Notes: generated by a model from the letters alone, not told the origin. A stretch of 64,000 nt of DNA from Streptomyces bungoensis (GCF_001514215.1 NZ_KQ948851.1:764848-828847), one strand, 5' to 3'; counted from the stretch's first letter, positions 8,025 to 16,737 are shown. Numbers and translations are program-made.

Positions 8025-8675
8025 CTACGTACGGTCGCTTGGTCCGTAGATGGCGGCTGCCTGGCCAGTGTGGAGGGCCCAGTATCGGTCTCCGTAGCTG
8101 AAATGCCACCACTCCGTTGGATAGTTCACAAAACCGGCGGCTGACATGACGCGGCAGAGCGTGTCGCGATGGGCCCGGGCAGCGCCGCTGATCGAGTTCG
8201 CGTGGGTGTAGCAGGCACCGTCGCTTTCCTCTGGGGAGGCGTTCATCCTCGTCCCCATGTCCACCTCCTGGCCGTCCGAGGCGGCGAGGGTCAGGTCGAC
8301 GGCCGCGCCGGCGCTGTGCGGCGCGATCTCAGGTGGGGAGACGTAGCGGCTTGCGGCCTCGTGGACGCGACTGTCGCTCCAGTCAGGGTTTCCGCGACGC
8401 AGCTTGGTCGCGTACTCCTCGAAGTACGCCCGCTGGAGCGCCGGAGGCCGGTACCCCTCAACGACGAGCAGGCGGAACTCAGTGGGAAGCAGTCGCTGGG
8501 CGTGTTCCAGGCGCTCGATGAGCCCGTGCCGCAGGTGCGCGAAGTGGCCGTCGGAGTCCTGCTTGCGTTGATCGACGAGGAACAGGCCGGACGCCCGTAT
8601 GTCGATGAGTTCCTCGCCGCAGTCCTGAACAGGGATGGCGGCGACCCGAGGGTCGGACATCAGCACGATCTTCAA
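8025..8675 (-). CDS. vanX: D-alanyl-D-alanine dipeptidase-like (VanX/M15D) protein
   Basis: The 216-residue protein has the VanX zinc-site signatures: HSAGAAVDL (SxHxxGxAxD type, ligands His and Asp) near residue 123 and EWWH (ExxWH) near 190, plus the EGYRPP motif. VanX enzymes hydrolyse D-Ala-D-Ala, but relatives in biosynthetic clusters cleave other dipeptides. There is no vanH or vanA here, so glycopeptide resistance is unlikely and trimming of a peptide or cell-wall intermediate is as plausible. I used the TTG at 8675 because AAGGAG lies 6 nt upstream; an ATG at 8660 is the alternative. Confidence 0.75.
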   Translation of the reverse strand: MKIVLMSDPRVAAIPVQDCGEELIDIRASGLFLVDQRKQDSDGHFAHLRHGLIERLEHAQRLLPTEFRLLVVEGYRPPALQRAYFEEYATKLRRGNPDWSDSRVHEAASRYVSPPEIAPHSAGAAVDLTLAASDGQEVDMGTRMNASPEESDGACYTHANSISGAARAHRDTLCRVMSAAGFVNYPTEWWHFSYGDRYWALHTGQAAAIYGPSDRT

Positions 8676-8735
8676 CTACGTCTCCTTCGACAGTAAAAGA
8701 TGAGCGGTGCCGCAGGCGTACGAGGGTGCTGGCGG

Positions 8736-8935
8736 TCAGGCCAGGCCGTCGCCCGGCATGGCCGCTGGTCCGGATGCGAAACGCGTGGAGTGCGCTGGTG
8801 AGTGGTCGATGGCCAAGTCGGGCCGCCATGCGGTGAGGATCTGGGCGCTGCACACGAACAGGCTGTCGGGGAGCTGATCGAGCGGGTGCCAAGCCCAGTC
8901 GCCGACGCTTTCGTCCGGCTGGGTGGGGGCTCTGG
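8736..8935 (-). pseudogene. C-terminal fragment of a Nudix hydrolase gene
   Basis: In frame -, the peptide [20 protein letters not shown] followed by LTAWRPDL is the typical C-terminal end of a Nudix hydrolase (WxxLDxLPxxLF), but the Nudix box itself is absent because the upstream part of this frame lies inside the end of the ASCH-Nudix gene. There is no start or ribosome site close by. It reads as the remnant of another Nudix gene left after recombination within a Nudix-rich locus. Confidence 0.45.
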
Positions 8936-8938
8936 GGA

Positions 8939-9766
8939 TCAGGTGTGCGTGGTGAGGTAGGCGGGGCCTTCGCCACGACGGGCCCGTTCGATGGCGTCGA
9001 GGCGAGCGAAGGCGCGTGGCGCCATCAGGCCCTGCCAGGTGGCGAGGTCGTGCACGGCCCACATGTCGTGCTCGGCGGGATCGAGTCGGATCCGACCGAG
9101 CTGCTCTGCGGTGAGCCGGCCTCCGTCGAAGATGAGCCCTACCTTGTTGAGCGGCAGGCCGGGCCCGGCGTGCAGGAAGTGCGTCAGGAGTAGCTTCGGC
9201 GTATCCAGGCCCAGTTCGAGGCCAGTCTCTTCGACCGCTTCGCGGCGAGCGGTTTGCAGCGGGTCCTCTCCTTGGGCGTCCAGGTTGCCGCCCGGGAACT
9301 GCCAGAGGCGCGAGCCGTAGACCGAGCGCAGTTGAACCGGCCGGTCGTGTTCGTCGCGGATGTACAGGCAGCCGTACACCGTATGGTGGGGGACGGTCTG
9401 CGCGTACTGCGCGGGCGTCATCGGCATCGGTCGGCCTGGCCGTGCAGGGCGGTGGTCGAATGCCAAGGCGAGGACGCCGAGGCCCTCCTTGGCTGGCGGG
9501 TAGATGCTGCGCAGGTTGGCGAGCAGTTCTCCGGGCGGCCCGTTCGGGTCAATGCGCGCAGGGTCCTCTGAACTGAGCAGATCCTCGAAGGAGGGGTACG
9601 GGGTGATCCGCTGCACGATGACGTCGAGCTCCCGGCCTGTGTCGCGGTCGTGGAAGACGACCGTGTCGCCGACGGCAACGGCGCGCTTCTGCGGGGTGGC
9701 CACCCTCACTTCGATTGTCTTGCGCCCTGCCTCTACTTGACGGTAGTACCGCGGGAGCAGGTGCAT
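8939..9766 (-). CDS. ASCH-Nudix fusion protein
   Basis: The protein (275 residues from ATG 9766) fuses an N-terminal ASCH domain ([20 protein letters not shown] then [13 protein letters not shown], residues 1-90), a PUA-like fold that binds RNA or modified nucleotides, to a Nudix hydrolase (residues about 125-270) with the metal-binding box RREAVEETG. The fusion suggests that a specific nucleic-acid or nucleotide ligand is recognised and then hydrolysed at a diphosphate. GGGAG lies 6-7 nt before ATG 9766; a GTG at 9841 would add 25 residues without structure. It is followed by debris of a second Nudix gene. The substrate is not known. Confidence 0.7.
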   Translation of the reverse strand: MHLLPRYYRQVEAGRKTIEVRVATPQKRAVAVGDTVVFHDRDTGRELDVIVQRITPYPSFEDLLSSEDPARIDPNGPPGELLANLRSIYPPAKEGLGVLALAFDHRPARPGRPMPMTPAQYAQTVPHHTVYGCLYIRDEHDRPVQLRSVYGSRLWQFPGGNLDAQGEDPLQTARREAVEETGLELGLDTPKLLLTHFLHAGPGLPLNKVGLIFDGGRLTAEQLGRIRLDPAEHDMWAVHDLATWQGLMAPRAFARLDAIERARRGEGPAYLTTHT

Positions 9767-9898
9767 GTGGTGCTCCCGCGGTCCACCTCCTGTCGCCGGG
9801 TTCGGGACGGATGAGATCGCCTGTTGGGTGTCGTCCGGCACACGTGCCTCCGATCGATGGTCTGGCTGGTCCAGAGTTGAGAAGGGCGGTCGTTCGTG

Positions 9899-11042
9899 TC
9901 AGCTCAGCCGCATCCCCTTCGCAGGGACTTCGTCGATTGCGGTGGGGCGAGCGGTGGGCAGGCCCCAACGCTCTCGGGCTGTCTCAGCGGCGAGTCGGGC
10001 TTGCCGCGCTCCTGGCGGGCCCCATCCCAGAAGGGCGGCTGCCTGGGCGGGGGTTGCGAGCAGGCGTGCGAAGGGGCGGCCGGTGGCGGGGTCGACGGTC
10101 GCCGGCCCGATATCGGTGACCCGTGCGGCTAGGCGGAGCCGGGCGTTGGGGCCCACTCCGCCGTAGACCTCGCCGGTCTCGTCCAGCACCCAGCCCAGTC
10201 GCACCGGGTCGGTCAGGGTGAGCTGGGCTTCCTCGGCGGCTTCGCGGTGGAGGGTGTCCTCGGGTGTCGTGTCGGTCCTTTCCACAGTGCCGCCTGGCAG
10301 CATGGGCAGGGCGCCCCGGGGGGCTTGGGTCGGCGACGAGGACGACCCGGCCGTCGGGCACGAAGCACCACGCCCAGGCTTGCTGCACGGAGAGCCGTTC
10401 AGGGACAGGGTCACGGTTGAGGGGGCTGTCCCACAGGGGCCGGTAGCGGACGTGGACGTCATGGCGGTCCAGGGGTGGGACATCGAGGATGTGCTGGCCG
10501 TCGGCGAGGTGGGCGGTGGCGGTGTTCCCGAGGCGGGCGCGGTAGGCGGCGAGCATGATCTGCCCGTCCACGGGGCGCAGCCGCTGCATCGCGTCCCGCG
10601 TTTCGAGGAAGGCGTACTCGGATAGTTCCTTGCGCGGCAGGCGGATCGCTTTCGCCTGGTCAGGGGTGAGGGTTCCGCCGTCGAAGACGTAGCGGATCTC
10701 TCCGGGGCATGGGATGCCGCGCCGGATGGCGGCGTGGTGTGACGAGAGGGAGTGGACGGCGAGCACGCTCGCCAGGGGCAGGTTCGGCAGACTCAGTTCT
10801 TCGGTGATCTCGCGTCGGCAGGCGTCGTGCGGGTGTTCGCCGGGTTCAACGACTCCTCCGGGCAACAGCCACCGGTCGTCCTCATGGTAGGTGGGGTGTA
10901 CCAGCAGGACGCGGCCGACCTGGTCGGTGACGATCGCGGCGGCGCCGAGCCACACCGCGTGCCGGGAGGACACGGCGTACTGCGCTGCCGAGAGGGCAGC
11001 CCGAGGTGCAACGCGATCCGAAGGGGAAGCGGGGGAGGTCAC
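9899..11042 (-). pseudogene. Tandem Nudix protein with frameshift in second domain
   Basis: From GTG 11042 the frame encodes a complete first Nudix domain (LLPGGVVEPGE, then RREITEEL) and the start of a second (QQAWAWCFVPDGRVVLVADP). It then shifts: the second Nudix box (MLPGGTVE, REAAEEAQL) and C-terminus continue in another frame that ends at 9899. Removing one base from the G6 run at 10318-10323 (C6 on the coding strand) restores one continuous reading frame of about 380 residues. A sequencing error, a recent mutation or phase variation would all explain this. The start overlaps a 13-codon ORF (11039-11080) by GTGA. Double Nudix proteins are rare and this one fits the Nudix theme of the locus. 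Confidence 0.65.
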
Positions 11043-11135
11043 GTGGCTCTGCCTTTCAGGACGGTGGGCGGGCGTGTCATGGCGCGGACGGGGGAGCGTG
11101 GATCAGGCGGCGCCGCCGCTCCGTCGCTGCAGCTC

Positions 11136-11252
11136 TCACTGGGACTGGAACAGCCTCGGTTCCTGGGTGAGTTGGTCGTAGGTGCTTTCCTGGATGATCT
11201 GTCCTTCGTCCAGGACGCCGATCCGGTTGCTGATGGCCACGTTGGTGAGTCG
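11136..11252 (-). pseudogene. C-terminal fragment of an ABC exporter ATPase
   Basis: The peptide NRIGVLDEGQIIQESTYDQL followed by TQEPRLF is the extreme C-terminus of an ABC exporter nucleotide-binding domain (H-loop downstream region: DRIVVLDEGRxxExGTxxEL). It resembles the same part of the intact exporter at 20801-22834 (VADRIVVLDEGRVVQEGTYE). Nothing upstream in any frame continues the domain. It is a relic of a lost transporter gene. Confidence 0.5.
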
Positions 11253-11347
11253 CGTTGGCGGCAGGGGTGTGGACTGTGCTGCCGATCGGCGTCCGCGAGC
11301 GGACGACCGGCATGCCTGGGCCGGCTTCGGCAGCCCGGCGACGGACA

Positions 11348-11962
11348 TCAGCCGCTCGGCGTGCGGGCTGGTGATGAACCGCACGGTAGCGTGGCCGCGG
11401 ACCGGGGCGGTTCTGGGGCGAGAGTGATCTTCATCCACGGAACGGCGTTCTCTCGGAAGGAATGCCCGACGGGCTCGATACCGCGTTGGTGGGGGAGGTC
11501 GAGACTGAAGCCGGTCACCATGATCATGTCTGTGGAGTCAGCGACGGAGATCAGGTGGGTGCCGCATCGGGGGCAGAACCCGCGGCGAAGGTCTGGCCAT
11601 GTCGAGTACCAGGTTGGTTCACCGCCGGGGCCTGTCCAGGCCAGCCCGTTCTTGTGGAAGCCGACCCAGAGTACGGCTGGACCGCCGGAGATCCGGGTTT
11701 CGTGAGGACATGAGCACAGATGGGGATCATCCGGGAGGCCGCTTACCTCGTATGCGATGTCACCGCACTGGCATCGGCCGGTTCGGATCTCTGGGGCCAG
11801 GAGGGTGACAGCCTGTTTGGTGGCTTCGGATCCGTCGGCTTGCTGGCTCTCGGACACCAGGCGGGGCGGTGCGTGCACCAGCACCGGGTCACCGGAAGGA
11901 CTGCGTGTGGTGTTGCAGATTTCGCGCTCGGTTTGTTCGGAGGGGCGGGTCGTCTCGGCCAT
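11348..11962 (-). CDS. GFA-family (CENP-V/GFA zinc) protein
   Basis: The 204-residue protein has the GFA fold: GRCQCGDIAYEVSG (Cys-x-Cys) near residue 62, CSCPHE about 20 residues later, and FCPRCGTHL near 130, all zinc ligands. The family was named for glutathione-dependent formaldehyde-activating enzyme but most members have unknown substrates. It starts at ATG 11962, preceded by GAGGAG. The C-terminal 25 residues (APEPPRSAATL and on) look unlike the family, and an ABC-transporter relic follows directly, so the end may have been altered by recombination. Confidence 0.7.
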   Translation of the reverse strand: MAETTRPSEQTEREICNTTRSPSGDPVLVHAPPRLVSESQQADGSEATKQAVTLLAPEIRTGRCQCGDIAYEVSGLPDDPHLCSCPHETRISGGPAVLWVGFHKNGLAWTGPGGEPTWYSTWPDLRRGFCPRCGTHLISVADSTDMIMVTGFSLDLPHQRGIEPVGHSFRENAVPWMKITLAPEPPRSAATLPCGSSPARTPSG

Positions 11963-12010
11963 GGATCTCCTCGGGGAAATGGGATGCGGACGGCAGGGTC
12001 GTGGAGGCTT

Positions 12011-12088
12011 CTAGCAGGTGCAGGGATCGATGGGTGGGACTCGACGCCCGTGAGCCGGGGTTCCGTCGGGCTCACGTATGCCGGACAT
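12011..12088 (-). CDS. Candidate 25-residue peptide ORF
   Basis: An ATG at 12088 with AGGA 9 nt upstream opens a 25-codon frame (EPDGTP near the middle, ending PPIDPCTC). It lies directly downstream of the gene for the methyltransferase-Nudix-FxLD fusion and upstream of the GFA gene on the same strand. A short ORF ending in Cys-Thr-Cys next to an FxLD-type methyltransferase could be a RiPP precursor, but the length makes chance occurrence quite possible. Confidence 0.2.
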   Translation of the reverse strand: MSGIREPDGTPAHGRRVPPIDPCTC

Positions 12089-12149
12089 AGCAGGCCGTCC
12101 TGGTCCGGCGCGCTTCAGCGTCAGCCCCACGTCTTTCGTCCGGCCGGGT

Positions 12150-14474
12150 CTACGGCGACGGCACACGGCCCGGCCACTGGAACACGAGGCGGCTGTGGGG
12201 CTTGTCCAGGACGTCGCCGGCGGGTAGCTGGCGGTCGGGGGTGCTAGCCGGGTGAACGGTCAGGACAGGGTCGTTTTGCTTGCCGTCGTTCGTGCGTACG
12301 TCGCGGTCCCAGGCTCTCACCGTGGCCGCCAGCTGCTCGGCGAGCTGCGGGCCGTGCTGGCCGAAGGCGTGGACGACCCACTCCCACTCCTTTTCGGCAG
12401 GGCTGTCACCGTGCCGGGTCTGGACGTGGATGAGGTAGGCCAGTGAGGCGTCGCCGAGGATCGCCGGCGCATCGCCGTCCTTCGCGATCTGGGTGACACC
12501 CGTGCCTTTTTCCCGGTGGGCGGACAGACGGACGAAGCCTGGCAATGTGGTGGCCGCGTAGAGCTGCAGCGAGCCGAAGTAGAAGGCCGCCCCCATGGTG
12601 ACCCCGGTGGCGACCTGGTGGCGCGGCCCGCGCAGCGCCTCTTCCAATCCCTTCGTCGAGGCGGGGGTGCCGTCTTCGAATCGGAGCTTCAGCTCGCCGT
12701 CGAGGAGGTCCACGGCCGGGATAGGGCGGGCGTGTTCGCCCTGGGCGCGGAGGAATCCGCAGTGCGTGAACTTCCGCGCATGCAGTACCTCGCAGCGTCG
12801 CTCGAACGCGATCGCCCGGGTGTATCCGTGGATTTCGAGGGGCAGGACTAGGCGCCCGCCCTCAGCTACCTGCTCCCGCCAGGAGGGGGAGATGTCCCAG
12901 GAGTTGTAGGTGATCACGATTGCGTCGAAGCCGCCGCGCGGTACGAGGTGTGAGGGGGCGCCGAGTGCCGCATCGCCCTGGAACGCGGTGACACGGCCGC
13001 TGCCGGCCTCTGTGGTCAACCGCCGGGTGCGGTGTACGACGTAGGGGTCGATGTCGCCGGTGACCACCCTGCCCGTGGGGCCGGCCACATGGGCGATGAG
13101 CTCGGCGTTGTAGCCGCCGGATCCCGCCTCGAACACGATCGCTCCCGGCTTCAGGCACAGGCTTTGGAGCATGTCGGCCTGGAGCCAGGCAGCAGACACC
13201 GAACTGGTCGCCTTCCCCGTCTCGTCGCGGCGGGTGACGACGGCCCGGTCGCCGCCGTCGTACGCGGTCTTCAGGGCTTTCTCGGGGACGAAGCGGTGCC
13301 GGGGCACCGTGCGCAGCGCCTGCTGTACCGGTTCGGAGGGCGCCCAGCCGCCGTCGATGACCGTCTGGGTCATCTGCTGGCGCAGCCGGACAGCTTCGGC
13401 CGGTTCGCCGGGCACGGGCGGCTGGTCGATCGCGAGCGGATAGGAGTGGACCGGTGCAAGGCCAGGAATAACCCCGGGCCAGGTCGCGCCCAGGGCCTGC
13501 GCGGCTGGAGCGAACACGGGACCGAGGCAGGCCACGGCGTGCAGGTCATGCCACTCCCACCGGTCGAACAACTGCCGTTCGCGGTTGGCGAGGGTGCCGG
13601 ACCATGCGGTGATACGGACGACCGCGGTGAGCCGCGGCACGCCGTGGCTGTCGTCGGCCAGCATCGTGACCACGTGTGCGTCCGAGGCCGAGGCGGTCAG
13701 GCCCGTCTCCTCGGCCAGTTCCCGAACCGCCGCCGCTTCGAAGGACTCCGCACCACTGGTCTTCCCGCCGGGAAGTTCCCACATGCCCCGGCGCGAGCGG
13801 CCGAGCAGGACCCGGCCGGCCTCGTCGGTGACGACCGCAAGGGCGCCTGTCACAGCCAGACCGGAGGGCGGTCGCTGCCGCTCCACCGCCCGGGTGCCGG
13901 TGTGGCACGGGCCGCGCAGGACCAGGACAGTGAGCTGGTCCGCCTCCAGCCGCTCGACGGTCTCCCAGCCTTCGGCGAGCAGGCGGACCTCGTCCTCGTC
14001 GAGGGCGATGTCCCGTCGTTCGGCCGGGGTGTGCTCGACCACGGGGGTGATGGCCACAAGCGTGCCGCCGGGCCGCAGTCGTTCACCGAGCCCGTGCAGG
14101 ACGCGGCTGCGATCGCGCAGGAAGGGGTACATCAGCCGCATGGTGACCAGGTCGTAGCCGTCCTCGTGCAGATCTGCCGGGTCGTCGCGCTCGATGTCCA
14201 GGCAGATCCAGCGCACCCGCTCGACGTCGGCGTGTTCGTCCCGGGCCCGGGCGAGAGCACTGTCGGCGAAGTCGACGGCGTCCATCGTGTAGCCGAGGGA
14301 GGAAAGGTAGGCGGCCAGGCTGCCGGTGCCGCAGCCCACATCGAGCGCCCGTCCGCCGCCATCGGGAACGGGAGCGTGCTCGGCGAGCAGGGCCCGCTCG
14401 CGCTCACCGAGTTCCCGGAACCCCTTGCCGTCGGCATAGTGCTGCTGCCACTGGTCACGGACGACGTACGCCAC
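12150..14474 (-). CDS. Three-domain fusion: SAM methyltransferase, Nudix hydrolase, FxLD-system methyltransferase
   Basis: The 774-residue protein has three parts. Residues 1-190 are a class I SAM methyltransferase (ALDVGCGTGSLAAYL; AVDFADSAL; LRPGGTLVAI). Residues about 205-330 are a Nudix domain (WELPGGKTSGAESFE, RELAEETGL). Residues about 365-770 are a protein-isoaspartate-methyltransferase relative of the FxLD system (VPRHRFVP, then TRRDETGKATSSVSA, FEAGSGGYNAELIA and YNSWDISPSW). FxLD-system enzymes normally accompany lanthipeptide genes, where they modify Asp residues; no lanthipeptide synthetase is seen here. GTG 14474 is preceded by GAGGAG; a TTG at 14528 overlapping the upstream stop (TTGA) would add 18 residues. 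Such a fusion suggests that one product needs two methylations and a nucleotide cleavage. Confidence 0.75.
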   Translation of the reverse strand: MAYVVRDQWQQHYADGKGFRELGERERALLAEHAPVPDGGGRALDVGCGTGSLAAYLSSLGYTMDAVDFADSALARARDEHADVERVRWICLDIERDDPADLHEDGYDLVTMRLMYPFLRDRSRVLHGLGERLRPGGTLVAITPVVEHTPAERRDIALDEDEVRLLAEGWETVERLEADQLTVLVLRGPCHTGTRAVERQRPPSGLAVTGALAVVTDEAGRVLLGRSRRGMWELPGGKTSGAESFEAAAVRELAEETGLTASASDAHVVTMLADDSHGVPRLTAVVRITAWSGTLANRERQLFDRWEWHDLHAVACLGPVFAPAAQALGATWPGVIPGLAPVHSYPLAIDQPPVPGEPAEAVRLRQQMTQTVIDGGWAPSEPVQQALRTVPRHRFVPEKALKTAYDGGDRAVVTRRDETGKATSSVSAAWLQADMLQSLCLKPGAIVFEAGSGGYNAELIAHVAGPTGRVVTGDIDPYVVHRTRRLTTEAGSGRVTAFQGDAALGAPSHLVPRGGFDAIVITYNSWDISPSWREQVAEGGRLVLPLEIHGYTRAIAFERRCEVLHARKFTHCGFLRAQGEHARPIPAVDLLDGELKLRFEDGTPASTKGLEEALRGPRHQVATGVTMGAAFYFGSLQLYAATTLPGFVRLSAHREKGTGVTQIAKDGDAPAILGDASLAYLIHVQTRHGDSPAEKEWEWVVHAFGQHGPQLAEQLAATVRAWDRDVRTNDGKQNDPVLTVHPASTPDRQLPAGDVLDKPHSRLVFQWPGRVPSP

Positions 14475-14524
14475 GGGCGTGCTCCTCAACTGCTCTTCAG
14501 CTGGCGGGTGGTGTGGTGTGCTGG

Positions 14525-15904
14525 TCAAAGACGGTTCGTTGCGCGGAGCCGGGCCAGGGTGCGGCGGCCTCGCTCGACGAGTTCCGGATCGCCGTGGGCG
14601 GCGCCGTATTGGATGCCGGAGACGGCATCCAATACGGACAGGACGACCAGGTGCTCTTCTTCGGCGAGGGACAGGGGGCGGCCGTAGCCGGTCATCAGGG
14701 CCTCGTGCAGGTCCGGCCGTCCGTGCCAGGCGTCGGACAAGCGGACGAAGTCCCTGACGGCCGAACCGCCTTCGCTTCTTTCGAAGTCGATCACGTACAA
14801 GATGCCCGTCGACTGCTCCCAGCGAAGGTTCCGCCGCTGGAAGTCACCGTGCGTGGGAACCCTCTCCAGGGCCGGCAGACCAGAGGCCCCCTTTGCGGTG
14901 GCACGGATGAACGCCTCGTCCCCGGGCTCCAAGTAGGCGCGTGCGCGGTCGAGGTGCCGTTCCAGCTTCTCGAGCGGCAGAGAGTCGGGGAGGGGCGGCA
15001 GTGCCGGGGCGCTGCGGTGAATGGTTGCCGCGAGCTGCCCGATGCAGTGGAAGATCCGCCGCTCCTGGTCGGGCAGGTGGACGGCGCCGTGCAGGGAGCG
15101 GCCTGGCACCGTGGTGATGACGATGGCCCGCAGTGATTCGTCGGCGGCCACCAGACGGGGTGCCAGCGGGCCCAGACGGGGAACCCAGCTGCGGTATGCG
15201 GCCAACTCGCGCTGGTGGAAGCGGTCGTTCTGGTGGATCTTGACAAACCACACCCAATCCTCGGCATCGCGTGCCCGCCACACCTGACTGCCCTTGCGTG
15301 CCCAGGAGACATCCGTCCAGCCGGTGATCCTGCCGACCGCCCGCTCGACGAAGTCCCGCACCGCGTCCTCAGGGACCGTGCTGCTTGGACCGGCGTCGGG
15401 CACGAGGCGCAGCCGGTCGACGGCCGGGGCGTAGGCGATGGGATCGCCGGGTTCCTGGAAATGCAGGGCCATCCGGGCTCCGGCCCGGTAGGCGTCCAGC
15501 CCGGCCCGGCAGTAGGCCACCATGGGCTGCGGCAGCGCGTCGAGCGGGAACCAGCCCATAGCGTCGCACCGGTCCGGCTCCATGACGCGGGGGTTGCCGC
15601 GCCAGTGCCGGACCTCGAAGAAGAACCCGACGCGTGCGCCCCCGCCGGGGGAGCGGTGGTGCACGGTGACGGCCGCGCGGATATCAGCGGGGTCGACGAT
15701 GACGCTGGTCTCCTCGCTGGTCTCCCGCACGAGCGCGGTGACGACATCCTCTCCGGGGTCGAGGTGACCAGATGGGAGATGCCACAGTCCTGTCGCGTAG
15801 ACGTCGCCGGCCCGCCGGGACAGGAGCACTTCGGGGCCGGCCGCGGTATCGCGGACCGCGACCAGGTGCACGTCCAGCGGCTCGGTGTGCCGCCCCCCGC
15901 TCAC
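14525..15904 (-). CDS. Nudix hydrolase fused to APH-type phosphotransferase
   Basis: Residues 1-160 form a Nudix domain (WHLPSGHLDPGEDV; RETSEETSV), and residues about 200-459 form an aminoglycoside/choline-kinase-like phosphotransferase with THGDFQRRN (catalytic loop, near residue 345) and VIDFERSEGG (metal-binding). The kinase half lacks detectable specificity markers, so the acceptor could be an antibiotic, a nucleoside or a peptide. The GTG at 15904 overlaps the stop of the methyltransferase gene (GTGA). A 15-bp perfect hairpin lies within the last 40 codons. Confidence 0.75.
   Translation of the reverse strand: MSGGRHTEPLDVHLVAVRDTAAGPEVLLSRRAGDVYATGLWHLPSGHLDPGEDVVTALVRETSEETSVIVDPADIRAAVTVHHRSPGGGARVGFFFEVRHWRGNPRVMEPDRCDAMGWFPLDALPQPMVAYCRAGLDAYRAGARMALHFQEPGDPIAYAPAVDRLRLVPDAGPSSTVPEDAVRDFVERAVGRITGWTDVSWARKGSQVWRARDAEDWVWFVKIHQNDRFHQRELAAYRSWVPRLGPLAPRLVAADESLRAIVITTVPGRSLHGAVHLPDQERRIFHCIGQLAATIHRSAPALPPLPDSLPLEKLERHLDRARAYLEPGDEAFIRATAKGASGLPALERVPTHGDFQRRNLRWEQSTGILYVIDFERSEGGSAVRDFVRLSDAWHGRPDLHEALMTGYGRPLSLAEEEHLVVLSVLDAVSGIQYGAAHGDPELVERGRRTLARLRATNRL
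14604..14637. other. 15-bp perfect hairpin within the Nudix-APH gene
   Basis: CCGTATTGGATGCCG at 14604-14618 and its exact reverse complement at 14623-14637 enclose the loop GAGA. It lies about 80 bp before the end of the coding sequence and encodes part of the DAVSGIQYG helix. A GNRA-like tetraloop on this length of stem would be very stable in RNA of the plus strand; on the mRNA strand the loop is TCTC. Confidence 0.6.
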
Positions 15905-16737
15905 CGGTCACCGCCGGGGCGGCGCGCGAGCAGCATGGTGAACACGGCGTCCTCGACGAGCCGTTCGCCTCGGGCGTGTTCCTCCAGCAGCAAGTGGGCC
16001 TCCTGCTCGAACCGTGCGTGCTGATCGCCGAAGAGCGCCGGGCGGGCGAAGCTCGTGCTGCGTAGATAACCGACCACGGCTGCGGGTGTCCACGTGCGGC
16101 GGACCGGGATCCGGTGCTCGCTGACGTCGCTGAACGCGGACTCGGCGAGGTCGTCCTCGTAGCGGCGCCCCGGCTCGGTGTACGCCCCAGCGGTGCCGGC
16201 CCGCCGCTCGGGGCCGAGGTAGGACTGGATGAGCCGCTGCAGATCTGCCGTCCACTGCGCTTGGTAGGTCCAGAGGCTGCCATCCCCCATGATCGCCACG
16301 CCGGCCCCGGGAGCGGTGACGCGGTCGGCCATCGTGAGGACCGCGGGGCGGGGCATCCAGTGAAACGCCCGCGCGCAGGTGACCAGGTCCGCTCGGTAGC
16401 CGTCGAACGGCGGCGTGAAGTCCTCGGCCCGCACGCAGTGGAAGCCAGCGGGACTGTCACCCAGGAGCGGGGCGAGGGTTTCAGTGGCCTCGCGGAGCAT
16501 CCCTGGGTCCGGATCCACTAGGTCCAGGCGGGCCTCATGCGCAAGAGCGGGGAGCAGCGCAGCTGCAACCTGCCCGGTCCCGGAGCCGAGATCGAGCACG
16601 ACAGGCCGAGCGACACCTCTCACTGTGCCGACGAGTAGGCGGACCGCTTCGGACGGGATGCCCGGCCGGTATCGGGCGTAATCGGCCGCCGCAGAGGCGA
16701 ACAGGTCCCCGGACTCTTCATCCGGGCGGCCCCTCAT
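15901..16737 (-). CDS. Class I SAM-dependent methyltransferase
   Basis: The 278-residue protein has VVLDLGSGTGQVAAALLPAL (motif I, near residue 45), LDLVDPDPGML (motif II), the family-typical CARAFHWMPRPAVL (motif for SAM/adenine region, as in trans-aconitate methyltransferase relatives) and a C-terminal helical cap. It starts at ATG 16737 overlapping the stop of the HIT gene (ATGA) and ends overlapping the Nudix-APH start. The substrate is unknown; tight coupling with nucleotide-hydrolase genes suggests a step in the same small-molecule pathway. Confidence 0.75.
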   Translation of the reverse strand: MRGRPDEESGDLFASAAADYARYRPGIPSEAVRLLVGTVRGVARPVVLDLGSGTGQVAAALLPALAHEARLDLVDPDPGMLREATETLAPLLGDSPAGFHCVRAEDFTPPFDGYRADLVTCARAFHWMPRPAVLTMADRVTAPGAGVAIMGDGSLWTYQAQWTADLQRLIQSYLGPERRAGTAGAYTEPGRRYEDDLAESAFSDVSEHRIPVRRTWTPAAVVGYLRSTSFARPALFGDQHARFEQEAHLLLEEHARGERLVEDAVFTMLLARRPGGDR

